Program-made: the position numbers and the translations under genes
Part shown: piece after piece, positions 25,023 to 34,169 of the stretch
How positions within the stretch are numbered: the first letter of the stretch is position 1
Layout of the letters: the number at the start of each line of letters is the position of its first letter
Assembly (NCBI RefSeq): GCF_000382445.1
Contig: NZ_KB905472.1
Location: 2,342,602-2,406,601, forward strand
Origin: Phocaeicola massiliensis B84634 = Timone 84634 = DSM 17679 = JCM 13223
GTDB lineage: Bacteria > Bacteroidota > Bacteroidia > Bacteroidales > Bacteroidaceae
DNA: 64,000 bases
Reading direction: 5' to 3'
The notes under the pieces: model-generated
The model's database searches: none
What the model saw: only the letters and a program-made list of their open reading frames with translations
Told to the model about the DNA's origin: nothing

Positions 25023-26931
25023 ACACCGAATGTTTACTCTTGAACTCGGGAACCATTTCCTTCATACGTTTTACAATCTCCATATCATCCTCTTCCACAC
25101 TGGAAGCCACCAGCTCATCCACCTGCCGGCACACATCGGCATAATCATACTCACGCACCTGCGCAATCTTGATTTTAGGATGAAAAGTAGGCTTGGTCGT
25201 CTCTTCTTCATTCAATACCTCCTCATACAGTTTCTCACCGTCGCGCAATCCTGTAAACTTAATCTCCACATTCTTGGCTCCGCTTAACTGAATCATACGC
25301 CGGGCAAGATCCACAATCTTCACCGGCTTACCCATATCAAACACGAAAATCTCACCGCCATTGCCCATCGTTCCCGCCTCAAGCACCAGCTTACAAGCTT
25401 CGGGAATCAACATAAAGAAACGGATAATATCGGGATGCGTCACCGTTATCGGTCCGCCCTGCTTGATTTGTTCCTTAAACAGCGGAATAACCGAACCGTT
25501 CGAGCCCAGCACATTACCGAAACGCGTAGTGACAAACTGAGTGACTCCCTCCACTTTGCCATCCTTCTCCGCCTTATCCAGACTCTGCACATAAATTTCG
25601 CAGATACGCTTGGAGCACCCCATCACATTGGTGGGATTCACCGCCTTGTCCGTAGACACCATCACAAACTTCTTTGCCCGATACTTCACAGCCAAGTCTG
25701 CAATGATACGCGTACCCTCCACATTATTACGCACACTCTCTCCCGGATTATTCTCCATCATAGGCACATGCTTATACGCCGCCGCATGAAACACATAATC
25801 GGGACGATATATACCGAAAATCTCCTCCATGCGTTCCTTCATGCAAATATCACTCACGATGGTTTCCGCCTCGATGTCGGGCCGTTTGCGTGCCATCATC
25901 AGACGCACATCATGCAAAGGCGTCTCCGCCTGATCTATCAGAATAAGCTTTTGCGGAGTAAATTTGGCAATCTGGCGCACCATCTCGCTTCCGATGCTGC
26001 CGGCAGCTCCCGTTATCAGAATACTCTTTCCGGTAAGCAATTCCTCCACCGCTTTCAAGTCGATTTCTATCTTGTCGCGAGGCAGCAAATCTTCAATATC
26101 CACCTCCTTAAGCTGACGATGGTCAAGATCACTCTTACCGTCCCACTCCTGCGCGGCAGAAATCATATAGATTCGTATACCTGCCTTTATCAGCCTCTCC
26201 ACCATTTCGGGGTTATTCCGAATCGCCTCATTCTTCAAGGGAGAAACCAGCAAAGTATGCACTCCGAAGTCCTCCATCTTCTCCACCAAATGCTCATCGT
26301 TGGAATAAACCCGCTTCCCCATCAGGAAGCGGCCCTGCATATCCTGCCTGTCCGAAACGAAACCGCTCACGACATATCGGGAGTCAACCTGGTTGCGGAT
26401 ACTCTTCGCCAGTCCCACTCCGCCGGCTTTCACCCCGTAGATAAACACACGTTTTCCGCGTCGTCTGTTAAAAGTAGAGTCATACAGATATTTCACAAAA
26501 ACCCGCACGCTCCACATCATCAGAACAGCCAGCAATGCGGCAATTCCGATATCCTTCATACCGACTGCCATCAACCAACAATCCTCATTCAGCAGATACC
26601 TGACGCCTATAATCATCAGCAAGCCCGTAATCATGGCAAAACCCATCCGCTGCAAATCGATAAACGAAGAATAACGAATCACCCCCGAATACGTATGAAA
26701 CATCCGAAAGCTCACAACATAGAACAACAAATAAAAGCAGAAAGCCCCTGTCAGTTGTACAAAGTTCTGCAAAAAAGAAAGTGTTCCGTTATTCAAAGCA
26801 TAAACCAACACATCCGCGCCCAGCACTATCAGGCAATCCAAAACGAATATACACCAATACGGCAGTGCATCTTTCGAAAAATACCAGTTTGATAATTTCC
26901 AAATCATATCCAAATACCGATAATAATCCAT
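25003..26931 (-). CDS. Membrane-bound nucleotide-sugar 4,6-dehydratase/epimerase (CapD/PglF/WbpM family)
   Basis: Makes a 4-keto-6-deoxy nucleotide sugar, probably from UDP-GlcNAc, for the aminotransferase encoded just upstream. It has four N-terminal transmembrane helices (about 20-140), a Rossmann CoA-binding-like domain (RVFIYGVKAGGVGLAKSI), and then the SDR domain with ITGAAGSIGSEMVRQI, AAAYKHVPMMENNP, and MVSTDKAVNPTNVMGCSKR, where the family's altered active-site triad lies. At 642 residues it is normal for the membrane form. The ATG at 26931 overlaps the aminotransferase stop (TAATG). Confidence 0.9.
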   Translation of the reverse strand: MDYYRYLDMIWKLSNWYFSKDALPYWCIFVLDCLIVLGADVLVYALNNGTLSFLQNFVQLTGAFCFYLLFYVVSFRMFHTYSGVIRYSSFIDLQRMGFAMITGLLMIIGVRYLLNEDCWLMAVGMKDIGIAALLAVLMMWSVRVFVKYLYDSTFNRRRGKRVFIYGVKAGGVGLAKSIRNQVDSRYVVSGFVSDRQDMQGRFLMGKRVYSNDEHLVEKMEDFGVHTLLVSPLKNEAIRNNPEMVERLIKAGIRIYMISAAQEWDGKSDLDHRQLKEVDIEDLLPRDKIEIDLKAVEELLTGKSILITGAAGSIGSEMVRQIAKFTPQKLILIDQAETPLHDVRLMMARKRPDIEAETIVSDICMKERMEEIFGIYRPDYVFHAAAYKHVPMMENNPGESVRNNVEGTRIIADLAVKYRAKKFVMVSTDKAVNPTNVMGCSKRICEIYVQSLDKAEKDGKVEGVTQFVTTRFGNVLGSNGSVIPLFKEQIKQGGPITVTHPDIIRFFMLIPEACKLVLEAGTMGNGGEIFVFDMGKPVKIVDLARRMIQLSGAKNVEIKFTGLRDGEKLYEEVLNEEETTKPTFHPKIKIAQVREYDYADVCRQVDELVASSVEEDDMEIVKRMKEMVPEFKSKHSVYEVLDK

Positions 26932-28196
26932 TATCCTTTTATACAATCCTTTATTGTCTGCACAATGTATGCCACATCCTCGTCACTTACACAAGGGCCC
27001 GCAGGAAGACACAGTCCGGTCCTGAAGATTTCCTCTTCCACCCCGTTGGTATAAACAGGCGCATCCGCATACACCGGCTGCTTGTGCATCGGCTTCCACA
27101 CAGGTCGTACTTCAATCTTTCCGGCGAGCATGAAAACACGCATTGCTTCCACATTCTCATTAGGCTGGCAATCCGTGGTGGCACTGTCCACCGCCTTAAT
27201 CACCCCGGCAGCTCCTCCCACCGCAGTCTTGACCACTTCCTTATACGCATTCTCCTGACCGACAATCTTCACATCAGGATTGATGGTAGCCGTACACAGC
27301 CAGAAGTTGGCATCATAACGCGCATCCTCAGGCTGCTTATGCATACGGATGCCCTTCACATCCTTCAACAGTTCTTCATACAAAGCCTGCACATGCTTAT
27401 GATGAGCAATGTGCGCCTCCGCCACGGTCATCTGTCCGCGACCGATACCGGCACAAATATTACTCATACGATAATTGTAGCCGATTGCCGTATGCTGATA
27501 ATAAGGATAAGCATCGCGTGCCTGAGTAGCATACCACATAATGGTATTTTTATCTTCGGCATTCCGGCAAATCAAAGCACCGCCGCCCGAAGTGGTAATC
27601 ATCTTATTGCCGTTGAATGACAACACGCCAAACTTGCCGAAAGTGCCCAGCACCCTGCCGTCGAACTTGGAACCGAACCCTTCCGCCGCATCCTCCACCA
27701 CAGGAATGTCATAGCGGTTTGCAATCTCCATAATTCTCTCACAGTCGTATGGCATACCATAGAGCGCCACCGGAACAATCGCCTTGGGCTTCTTTCCCGT
27801 TTTCTCCATACGGTCTTTGATAGCTTCCTCCAGCAACACCGGGTCCATATTCCACGTATCTTTTTCAGAGCCGACAAACACAGGCTTTGCACCCAGATAA
27901 GTAACCGGATGCGACGAAGCACAAAAGGTAAAGCTTTGTACCAAAACTTCATCACCCGCCTGAACGCCACAGCCAATCAATGCAAGATGCACCGCTGCCG
28001 TTCCCGCCGAAAGTGCGACAACTTCATTCTTTCCTCCGACAAAGTTCTTGAGGTCTTCCTCAAAAGCATTTACATTGGGACCCAAAGGCACTACCCAGTT
28101 GGTATCGAATGCTTCCTTCACATATTTCTGCTCTATTCCATCTTCACTCATGTGAGCAAGACAGAGGTAAATTGTTTTTTCAGGAATGTAACTCAT
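26931..28196 (-). CDS. DegT/DnrJ/EryC1/StrS-family sugar aminotransferase
   Basis: A PLP enzyme that transaminates a keto nucleotide sugar. Markers are SAGTAAVHLALIGCGVQAGDEV (PLP phosphate), VVEDAAEGFG (aspartate and glutamate by the ring), and SFNGNKMITTSGGGALICRN with the Schiff-base lysine. The C-terminal RPVWKPMHKQPVY is close to the PglE/UDP-4-amino-4,6-dideoxy-GlcNAc subgroup. Length 421 residues. Coupled to the dehydratase gene, it would give a 4-amino-4,6-dideoxy sugar. No acetyltransferase (PglD-like) gene was found nearby, so the sugar may remain a free amine. Confidence 0.9.
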   Translation of the reverse strand: MSYIPEKTIYLCLAHMSEDGIEQKYVKEAFDTNWVVPLGPNVNAFEEDLKNFVGGKNEVVALSAGTAAVHLALIGCGVQAGDEVLVQSFTFCASSHPVTYLGAKPVFVGSEKDTWNMDPVLLEEAIKDRMEKTGKKPKAIVPVALYGMPYDCERIMEIANRYDIPVVEDAAEGFGSKFDGRVLGTFGKFGVLSFNGNKMITTSGGGALICRNAEDKNTIMWYATQARDAYPYYQHTAIGYNYRMSNICAGIGRGQMTVAEAHIAHHKHVQALYEELLKDVKGIRMHKQPEDARYDANFWLCTATINPDVKIVGQENAYKEVVKTAVGGAAGVIKAVDSATTDCQPNENVEAMRVFMLAGKIEVRPVWKPMHKQPVYADAPVYTNGVEEEIFRTGLCLPAGPCVSDEDVAYIVQTIKDCIKG

Positions 28197-28302
28197 AATT
28201 TTTATTTAATCTATTTATATAATAGTTTACCATACTTTTTCCAATAATAGCAGAATTACTAATGAACACTCCTATTATATCGTGAGGGAAAAAGAATAGA
28301 CA

Positions 28303-29310
28303 TTACAGTATAGAGAAATCATCATTAACCAAGTCCGATTTCTTTCGTATCACCACATCATCATACATCAACATCAGTACATCTTCATCATACTGTCCTA
28401 TCTGCGAGTTATTTTCTATCCCATTCATATTGTTCCAGATCAGAGGGAAGAAATCGACACCCGCACCATATGCATGCAGATAGGCACCACCGAAACGCGG
28501 ATTCACTTCTGATAAATAATACTGACCGTCTTTTATGAAAAAGTCCATATCAAGCGGACCACAGAATTTGAACACCGATGCTATTTTCTCAATAAAAGCA
28601 AACAATTTCTGGTCTTTATAGGAAATTGTCTTACTTGCTCCACCAATGCGGGTTTCAATCTTACGTTTAGAAAAAGCTGCGACAGCTTTATGACTGATAG
28701 CATCTACATACACATCTGCATCACAATCTCCCCCGGTCATCAGTTCCTGAATGATATAATCATGTTCACCGGAAAACCAATCAGCCTCAGCTTGCTCCAT
28801 TGTATTCACTTTATGAGCCCCTACACTGCCACTGCCACACACGGGTTTCATAAACACAGGAAAAGAGATTTTACCCTCATCCACCCCCTTCTTAAACTCA
28901 TCAAAATCATGATAAGTCAGTGGAGTAGGAATACCTTTCTCTGTAAGATATTTAAACATTTCATACTTATCAAAACAGCAACGGGCAGTAATCTCGTCAG
29001 CAGGACAAAGAGGCAGTACACCCTCCTTCAGAAATCTCTCACGGTTTGCAGAGAGAATCTCAATCTCGGGATCAATGAGCGTGGTTATAGCCTTTACATT
29101 GGCTTTTTTACAGATGTCGATTACCGTGTCAACATACTCGAGAGCATTAATGCGCGGAACAACATATTCATTTGTCGCAAAATAAAGTGCGGGGGCTGTT
29201 GCATTATTATCGGTTGCATTGATATCACATTTTGAGCCGATTGATTCTTGTGCATTACGAAGCAAGCGACCACGCCGCCCTGCACTACAAAACAAAATAC
29301 TAGGTTTCAT
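28303..29310 (-). CDS. ATP-grasp ligase (carbamoyl-phosphate-synthetase-like)
   Basis: A 335-residue ATP-grasp protein with a preATP-grasp Rossmann-like start (KPSILFCSAGRRGRLLRNAQ), an ATP-grasp core (FPVFMKPVCGSGSVGAHKV; YIIQELMTGGDCDADVYVD) and metal ligands in LDMDFFIKDGQYYLSEVNPRFGG. Such enzymes join a carboxylate to an amine or thiol. It begins 5 bp after the decarboxylase stop, so the two are probably functionally linked. The substrate is unknown. The start at 29310 avoids overlap with the upstream gene and starts exactly at the fold. Confidence 0.8.
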   Translation of the reverse strand: MKPSILFCSAGRRGRLLRNAQESIGSKCDINATDNNATAPALYFATNEYVVPRINALEYVDTVIDICKKANVKAITTLIDPEIEILSANRERFLKEGVLPLCPADEITARCCFDKYEMFKYLTEKGIPTPLTYHDFDEFKKGVDEGKISFPVFMKPVCGSGSVGAHKVNTMEQAEADWFSGEHDYIIQELMTGGDCDADVYVDAISHKAVAAFSKRKIETRIGGASKTISYKDQKLFAFIEKIASVFKFCGPLDMDFFIKDGQYYLSEVNPRFGGAYLHAYGAGVDFFPLIWNNMNGIENNSQIGQYDEDVLMLMYDDVVIRKKSDLVNDDFSIL

Positions 29311-29315
29311 TGAAT

Positions 29316-30509
29316 TTATATATTTGATTTTTGCATATATTCTTTTGCTGTCCATTTATCACGAATCAGCTTCATACCATCGGAAGAAAGTGAATACACC
29401 CTTGGGAAATAGTTGATAAACATCGGTGTCAGCGTTAAGGTATAGGCACCCACATTCTTATATTCAATCATATCGCCTACACACAGCTCCGGTTGGTTTT
29501 CCAATCGGAACAATTGGTCGTACTCCAAGCAGGTCGCACCCGCCACTATTTGTAACGGCACAACTTCCGCTTCCTCTTTTTCCCTGTGTATTTCTGTCAT
29601 ATACCGTTCTTTTCGAAAAAAAGGATCTACATCATTGCGACTGCCATCTGTCGTAAGTAGAATACAATCGGGCAAATGCTTTGTGTCAATTACCCTCGAA
29701 TAATAGCTGAAAGCAGCAGCAGTCAGCGCATTACCCGGCTCTACGATAATAGTCAGTTTCTCCAATCCTTGCTTCTGTAGAGATTCATAGATAGCTTCTG
29801 CGTACTCATCGAAGGTGGGAGCATTGTGAAAAATACCATAATAGCCACCGCCTACATCAAGATAATCAAGCTCCAATTGATACTTCTTGATTACACTTGC
29901 AGCATAGGCAACAATGTTTTGATAAAATCGGACACTTCTGCTATGACTGGTTCGATGAATATGCAATCCTGCCAATCTTACCTGAGGAATACTTCTTATT
30001 GCTTCAAGAGCATTAGAAAACTCTTCCGTTACATCATTAAAACCAAAACGACTAAAATCATTCTCACCTTCAGCATCTTCAGGGGAAATATCCGAAATAT
30101 TCACACTGAGCCGGATACCAACCTTATAATGTCCATCAGCCGGCAGTTCCTTCAGCCAAGCTATTTCTCGATGAGTTTCAACATTAACCACCGCACCGTT
30201 CATTACAGCTTCAAGAAACCGGGATTTCGATTTCATCGGTCCATTAAAGATAATCTCTTTCATCCCATAGCCGCACGCCAAAGCAAGTTCCAATTCATCA
30301 TCCGAAACGACCTCAGCAAAGCAACCGAAATCCTTTGCCTTCGCTACAGCATACGGCAGAGAATTTGTCTTTACTGAATAACTAATAATATGATGAAGAA
30401 AATGATGGCTCAATGCTGCGTCAAACTCATGAACTCCCTGCTTAAATTCTTGTTCATTTAGGACGAAACAAGGGGATTGTATTCTTAGCAAATTTAAACC
30501 TTCAGACAT
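29316..30509 (-). CDS. Fold-type III PLP decarboxylase (diaminopimelate/ornithine type)
   Basis: A 397-residue alanine-racemase-fold enzyme. The PLP lysine is in ISYSVKTNS. The glycine loop is DYLDVGGGYYG. EPGNALTAAAF binds phosphate. The C-terminal Cys motif is ATCLEYDQLF, and NVGAYT is typical of LysA/ODC-like enzymes. It lies in the capsule locus between an aldo/keto reductase and an ATP-grasp ligase, so it may make a small amine or modify an amino acid used to decorate the polymer rather than act in lysine synthesis. Specificity is not decidable from sequence. Confidence 0.82.
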   Translation of the reverse strand: MSEGLNLLRIQSPCFVLNEQEFKQGVHEFDAALSHHFLHHIISYSVKTNSLPYAVAKAKDFGCFAEVVSDDELELALACGYGMKEIIFNGPMKSKSRFLEAVMNGAVVNVETHREIAWLKELPADGHYKVGIRLSVNISDISPEDAEGENDFSRFGFNDVTEEFSNALEAIRSIPQVRLAGLHIHRTSHSRSVRFYQNIVAYAASVIKKYQLELDYLDVGGGYYGIFHNAPTFDEYAEAIYESLQKQGLEKLTIIVEPGNALTAAAFSYYSRVIDTKHLPDCILLTTDGSRNDVDPFFRKERYMTEIHREKEEAEVVPLQIVAGATCLEYDQLFRLENQPELCVGDMIEYKNVGAYTLTLTPMFINYFPRVYSLSSDGMKLIRDKWTAKEYMQKSNI

Positions 30510-30521
30510 TAGTATATTGTT

Positions 30522-31421
30522 TTAACGATATTTTTTAGGAGCATATTTAGTCATAGCTGTAGGGTCATAATTAAGATAACGTCCTTGATTCATAGTATCT
30601 ATTATCGTCATTTCCTCGGTTGTCAGTTCAAAATCAAAGACAGATATATTCTCTTTCATGTGTTGAGAATACCATGTTTTGGGAATCACAATGATATTCT
30701 GCTGTATCAGCCATCTAAGGACAACTTGAACAATAGACTTATTGTACTTCTGCGCAATAGGTTTAATCAGTTCACTTTCTGTTATTTCCTTACGAGGTTC
30801 GTTAGATCTAAAGTGGCTGAAGGTAGACATTGCCTCAACAGCTACACCATTATCTTGACAGTATTTTATCAGTTCCTTTTGGGTATTTAAGGGGCTGATT
30901 TCAAACTGATTTACAGCAGGAACAACATCTGAAACTTCATGCAGAGCCTTAAGATGACAAGGCAAAAATGAACTAACACCAATTGCCCTTATTCTTCCCT
31001 GCTTGTAGAAGTCCGTCAGAACCTCATACATTTCCATGAAGTTATGGTATGGATGATGAATTAGGAACAAATCTATATAATCCATTCGCAGATTATCAAA
31101 AGACTCCTGAACAGCCTTCTTTATTGACTTAAAATTACGCCAATTCTTCAGTCTATCAATACCATAATGATAACCCCAAAAATAGAGAGAGTCCAAATTA
31201 ATCTTTGTCGTAATAAAAACATCTTCTCTTTTGACATTATAATCGCGCAACCAATCGGCAATAACAGATTCATTACCATATTTCCAAGCAGTATCAAACT
31301 GTCTGTATCCCAATTGATATGCCTCATTTAATACTCGAGGAAGAATTTTATTATCTATGCGATAGGTACCAAAACCAACTTGTGGCATTTGCACGCCATT
31401 ATTTAATTCTATATATTTCAT
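30522..31421 (-). CDS. Aldo/keto reductase
   Basis: A 299-residue TIM-barrel NADPH oxidoreductase. It has LNNGVQMPQVGFGTYRI at the start and FDTAWKYGNE with the catalytic Asp and Tyr. The family lysine is expected in VFITTKINLD, and the His in DLFLIHHPYH. IVIPKTW near the end binds the nucleotide phosphate. In this locus it probably reduces an aldehyde or ketone precursor of a capsule substituent. It lies 12 bp after the ATP-grasp gene on the same strand. Confidence 0.87.
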   Translation of the reverse strand: MKYIELNNGVQMPQVGFGTYRIDNKILPRVLNEAYQLGYRQFDTAWKYGNESVIADWLRDYNVKREDVFITTKINLDSLYFWGYHYGIDRLKNWRNFKSIKKAVQESFDNLRMDYIDLFLIHHPYHNFMEMYEVLTDFYKQGRIRAIGVSSFLPCHLKALHEVSDVVPAVNQFEISPLNTQKELIKYCQDNGVAVEAMSTFSHFRSNEPRKEITESELIKPIAQKYNKSIVQVVLRWLIQQNIIVIPKTWYSQHMKENISVFDFELTTEEMTIIDTMNQGRYLNYDPTAMTKYAPKKYR

Positions 31422-31433
31422 TGTTAGATAAGA

Positions 31434-32546
31434 TTAAAGCCAATTACCTAAGAAGTCTGTAAATCTAAGATTGCTGTAGTATTTTTGAGCGTAAGCTAAC
31501 ACTTCGTCTGCTCTACCATTAAAGATAGAACGTCCGGATGATAGCTGTTCTGAAACAAGTCCAGGCCATCCTAAATTTACCTCAATAAAAACCGGAGTAT
31601 TCGTTTCAGACAGTGCAAAATCCCATGCGGCATGACCTATCATTGGTAAATACCGCCGATGTGCCCTTATTGCGTAATCAACAATCATGGACGTTTCCGG
31701 AATAACAATGTCGCAATAGGAAACTCCAAAAGGAGATTTATCATAATTATTTAAAGATGCATCTATTGCCCGACCTATAAAAGTTCCATCGTTATTGACA
31801 CCACAGCAAACTCCGCCCAAACCAAAATTATCTACAATCGAATTATTACGACCGTGACGAAACATAATGTTCTCTACAGTAATCTTACCATTAAGATTCA
31901 GCGTATTAATTCTAAATGTATTCAAGGAAGTCTTATTAAATTGAGCTGTCAGTTTACTCTGCTCCAATACTTCTTGACAGATATAAGAATGCCCATAATC
32001 TTTCAAGATCTTGGAAATATCCTCCATGGAGCAACTATAAGGAGAAATTATTTTTATGCCATCTCCGCCACAGCTTCCACTCGTTGGTTTGATAATTAGT
32101 TTGTCGACTGATTTAATAATATTCAGAGCTTCTTTCTCGGATAATATATTTTGTTCACTATCATATAAAACTCCTCTTATTCTATTTATCAACACTTTAG
32201 GTTGCCTTAATTCTGTAAATAATATTGGATATATATTCTTTACATGCAAGCTTTGAGAGTAACATAAAGGGTTCAATACTCGCAATATAAACCTTGTATA
32301 AAGATCATCCGGCACTAAATCCGCACTAAAGAAACCTGCCTTTTTATAGAATTTCCAATAACTCCAATTTATAGGGTAACCTTTCCAAAATGTACTAACA
32401 GCTTCTTTCTCGGATGCAGTCAATTCTGGCAATTCCATACCTTTTGACTTACTATACAACTCAGCTCGAGTTGCAGCCTCTCCCATACGTTTCGAGAGAA
32501 TCTGATGCAAAGCGTCCTTTGACTTATATATAAAGCTATGTATCAT
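31434..32546 (-). CDS. Sugar-transferase-associated ATP-grasp protein
   Basis: A 370-residue ATP-grasp protein of the polysaccharide-associated type. It has KLIIKPTSGSCGGDGIKII (ATP site), YICQEVLEQ, NTFRINTLNLNGKI and the metal-binding FIEVNLGWPGL near the C-terminus. The family is thought to link an amino acid or other amine-containing group to sugars or lipid carriers, but that is family inference. Its gene begins 2 bp after the broken ATP-grasp gene upstream, to which it is related, so the pair probably arose by duplication. It looks intact. Confidence 0.75.
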   Translation of the reverse strand: MIHSFIYKSKDALHQILSKRMGEAATRAELYSKSKGMELPELTASEKEAVSTFWKGYPINWSYWKFYKKAGFFSADLVPDDLYTRFILRVLNPLCYSQSLHVKNIYPILFTELRQPKVLINRIRGVLYDSEQNILSEKEALNIIKSVDKLIIKPTSGSCGGDGIKIISPYSCSMEDISKILKDYGHSYICQEVLEQSKLTAQFNKTSLNTFRINTLNLNGKITVENIMFRHGRNNSIVDNFGLGGVCCGVNNDGTFIGRAIDASLNNYDKSPFGVSYCDIVIPETSMIVDYAIRAHRRYLPMIGHAAWDFALSETNTPVFIEVNLGWPGLVSEQLSSGRSIFNGRADEVLAYAQKYYSNLRFTDFLGNWL

Positions 32547-32548
32547 AT

Positions 32549-33519
32549 CTACAAATACTTTTTAAGATTACCATACCAACCAATTTCCCCGAAATACTCC
32601 ATACTCACATATCCCGGATTATGATTACCTTCAATTAACTCCACTCCATCCTTTGTAATCGCAATATCCCAACCAACGAAACGACATAATGGAAGTTGTT
32701 TCGATGCTTCTGTTATACAGAAGACTACCTTATCCCAATAAGGAATATTAAATCCCGGCATTACTTTATCTGACAATGGATGATATATACACTGTAGTTT
32801 ATTATCATGGAAGCCCAAGGATGAAATAATACCAGTCTCAATATCTATCGGATATTCGACACCACCCGCATTATAATTATCTACAACAGAGTCTCCAATA
32901 CCTACTCTTAATACAGCTTTAAAAAGATGTACATTACCTTCCTTATCCAATAAAGAATTAACGCGAATCGTATTTACCGACACATTCGAGAAAAATAAAG
33001 CAGGATGCTGTACTAAGCACTCTTCAATCAATAAATCTTGTTTTAAAATTCTTCATAGACCTGATTACATTCTTCCTCTGTATGCTTTAAATCTAAGGCA
33101 TATATTCCCTTACCTTCGCATTTGTCTAAGGGCTTTACAATCAATCTATCACAGTGATTATACAAATTTTCAAACTGGTTACGACTCATTTCGGTTGAAT
33201 GAAGCCATTTACGACTGATCCATTTTGAGAATTTCCGATTAAATTCAGTTTTATTATTCAGCAATTTCACCTCTTCGGGCTTATTGCATATACGGATGAA
33301 TTCACATAAACGACGATAAGTCATTATCCGCTTACGAACATTTCTCCTATACATATAGAATCTCCCATCTACATAATGATCTATTAAACAGCCATGACTC
33401 ACAAATGCACTTATATAATCAAACCATATTGAGAAATATCCCTCCCTATTAGCTTTTGCTAACTCTTTTATTCTTCTATTACACTTGGACAAATAATTGA
33501 ATACTTGTTTTGCTCTCAT
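32549..33519 (-). pseudogene. ATP-grasp gene broken by a -1 frameshift
   Basis: Two adjacent reading frames are the halves of one ATP-grasp protein. The first (33519 to 33043, 158 residues) carries DRLIVKPLDKCEGKGIYAL and stops right after CNQVYEEF. The second (to 32549) continues in another frame with LLIEECLVQHPALF, NTIRVNSLLD and ends VELIEGNHNPGYVSMEYFG. At the junction the minus strand has TTTTAAAA (33041-33048). One more T would read through as EEF-L-K-Q-D-LLIEECLVQHP and give about 323 residues. It could be a real pseudogene, a slippery or phase-variable run, or an assembly error. The paralogue downstream is intact. Confidence 0.8.
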
Positions 33520-33531
33520 TGTTAGTATTAT

Positions 33532-34164
33532 TTAGTTATCACCATTAAATTCCGGAATTGTCACCTGCTGGTTTTCATCGTTAACATTCTGACCATCAGA
33601 TTTGATATCCTCTTTCAAAAGCACTTTCTTAATAGTAGTAAAGATTACCACCAAATCTGTTTTCAGACTTATATGATCCACATACCACACATCCAATTCA
33701 AACTTCTTTGTCCATGACAAATTATTACGTCCGTGGCACTGCGCCCAACCGGAAATGCCGGGACGAACATCGTGACGACGCATCTGCTCTTTACTGTAAA
33801 GAGGGAGATATTTTACCAACAACGGACGTGGACCAATCAATGCCATGTCGCCTTTCAGCACATTGAACAGCTGTGGAAGCTCATCGATAGAAGTATTACG
33901 TACAAACCGACCAAATTTCGTGATACGCTGCACATCCGGAAGAAGTCTGCCCGATGCATCCTTGCGCTCGTTCATCGTCTTGAATTTTATAATCTTAAAT
34001 ATCTTTCCATGCAAACCGGGACGTTCCTGTAAGAAAAATGCTCCGGCTCCCTCATTGAAAACATAAAGAAGAATGGTGATTACCAACAAGACAGGACTAA
34101 TGGCCAAAAGAACCATCAATGCTATCGAAAAATCTATAATACGTTTAAAAAAATGCGCATACAT
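33532..34164 (-). CDS. Initiating phosphoglycosyl transferase (PglC-like, bacterial sugar transferase)
   Basis: Transfers a sugar-1-phosphate from UDP-sugar to undecaprenyl phosphate to start repeat-unit synthesis. The 210-residue protein has one N-terminal re-entrant or membrane helix (FFKRIIDFSIALMVLLAISPVLLVITILLY). The catalytic Asp-Glu is in NTSIDELPQLFNVLKGDMALIGPRPLL, followed by RPGISGWAQCHGRN. It is the short monotopic form, as in Campylobacter PglC. With dehydratase and aminotransferase genes in the same gene group, a diamino- or amino-deoxy sugar is the likely first residue. Confidence 0.9.
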   Translation of the reverse strand: MYAHFFKRIIDFSIALMVLLAISPVLLVITILLYVFNEGAGAFFLQERPGLHGKIFKIIKFKTMNERKDASGRLLPDVQRITKFGRFVRNTSIDELPQLFNVLKGDMALIGPRPLLVKYLPLYSKEQMRRHDVRPGISGWAQCHGRNNLSWTKKFELDVWYVDHISLKTDLVVIFTTIKKVLLKEDIKSDGQNVNDENQQVTIPEFNGDN

Positions 34165-34169
34165 CTCAT

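Noticed and set aside
25435..26892. 485-codon plus-strand frame
   Set aside because: Antisense shadow of the dehydratase gene; His-rich, compositionally odd, no fold motifs.
28197..28302. Remnant of a hexapeptide acetyltransferase in the 106-bp gap
   Set aside because: A minus-strand stretch reading VFISNSAIIGKS resembles hexapeptide repeats, but it is too short and AT-rich to support.
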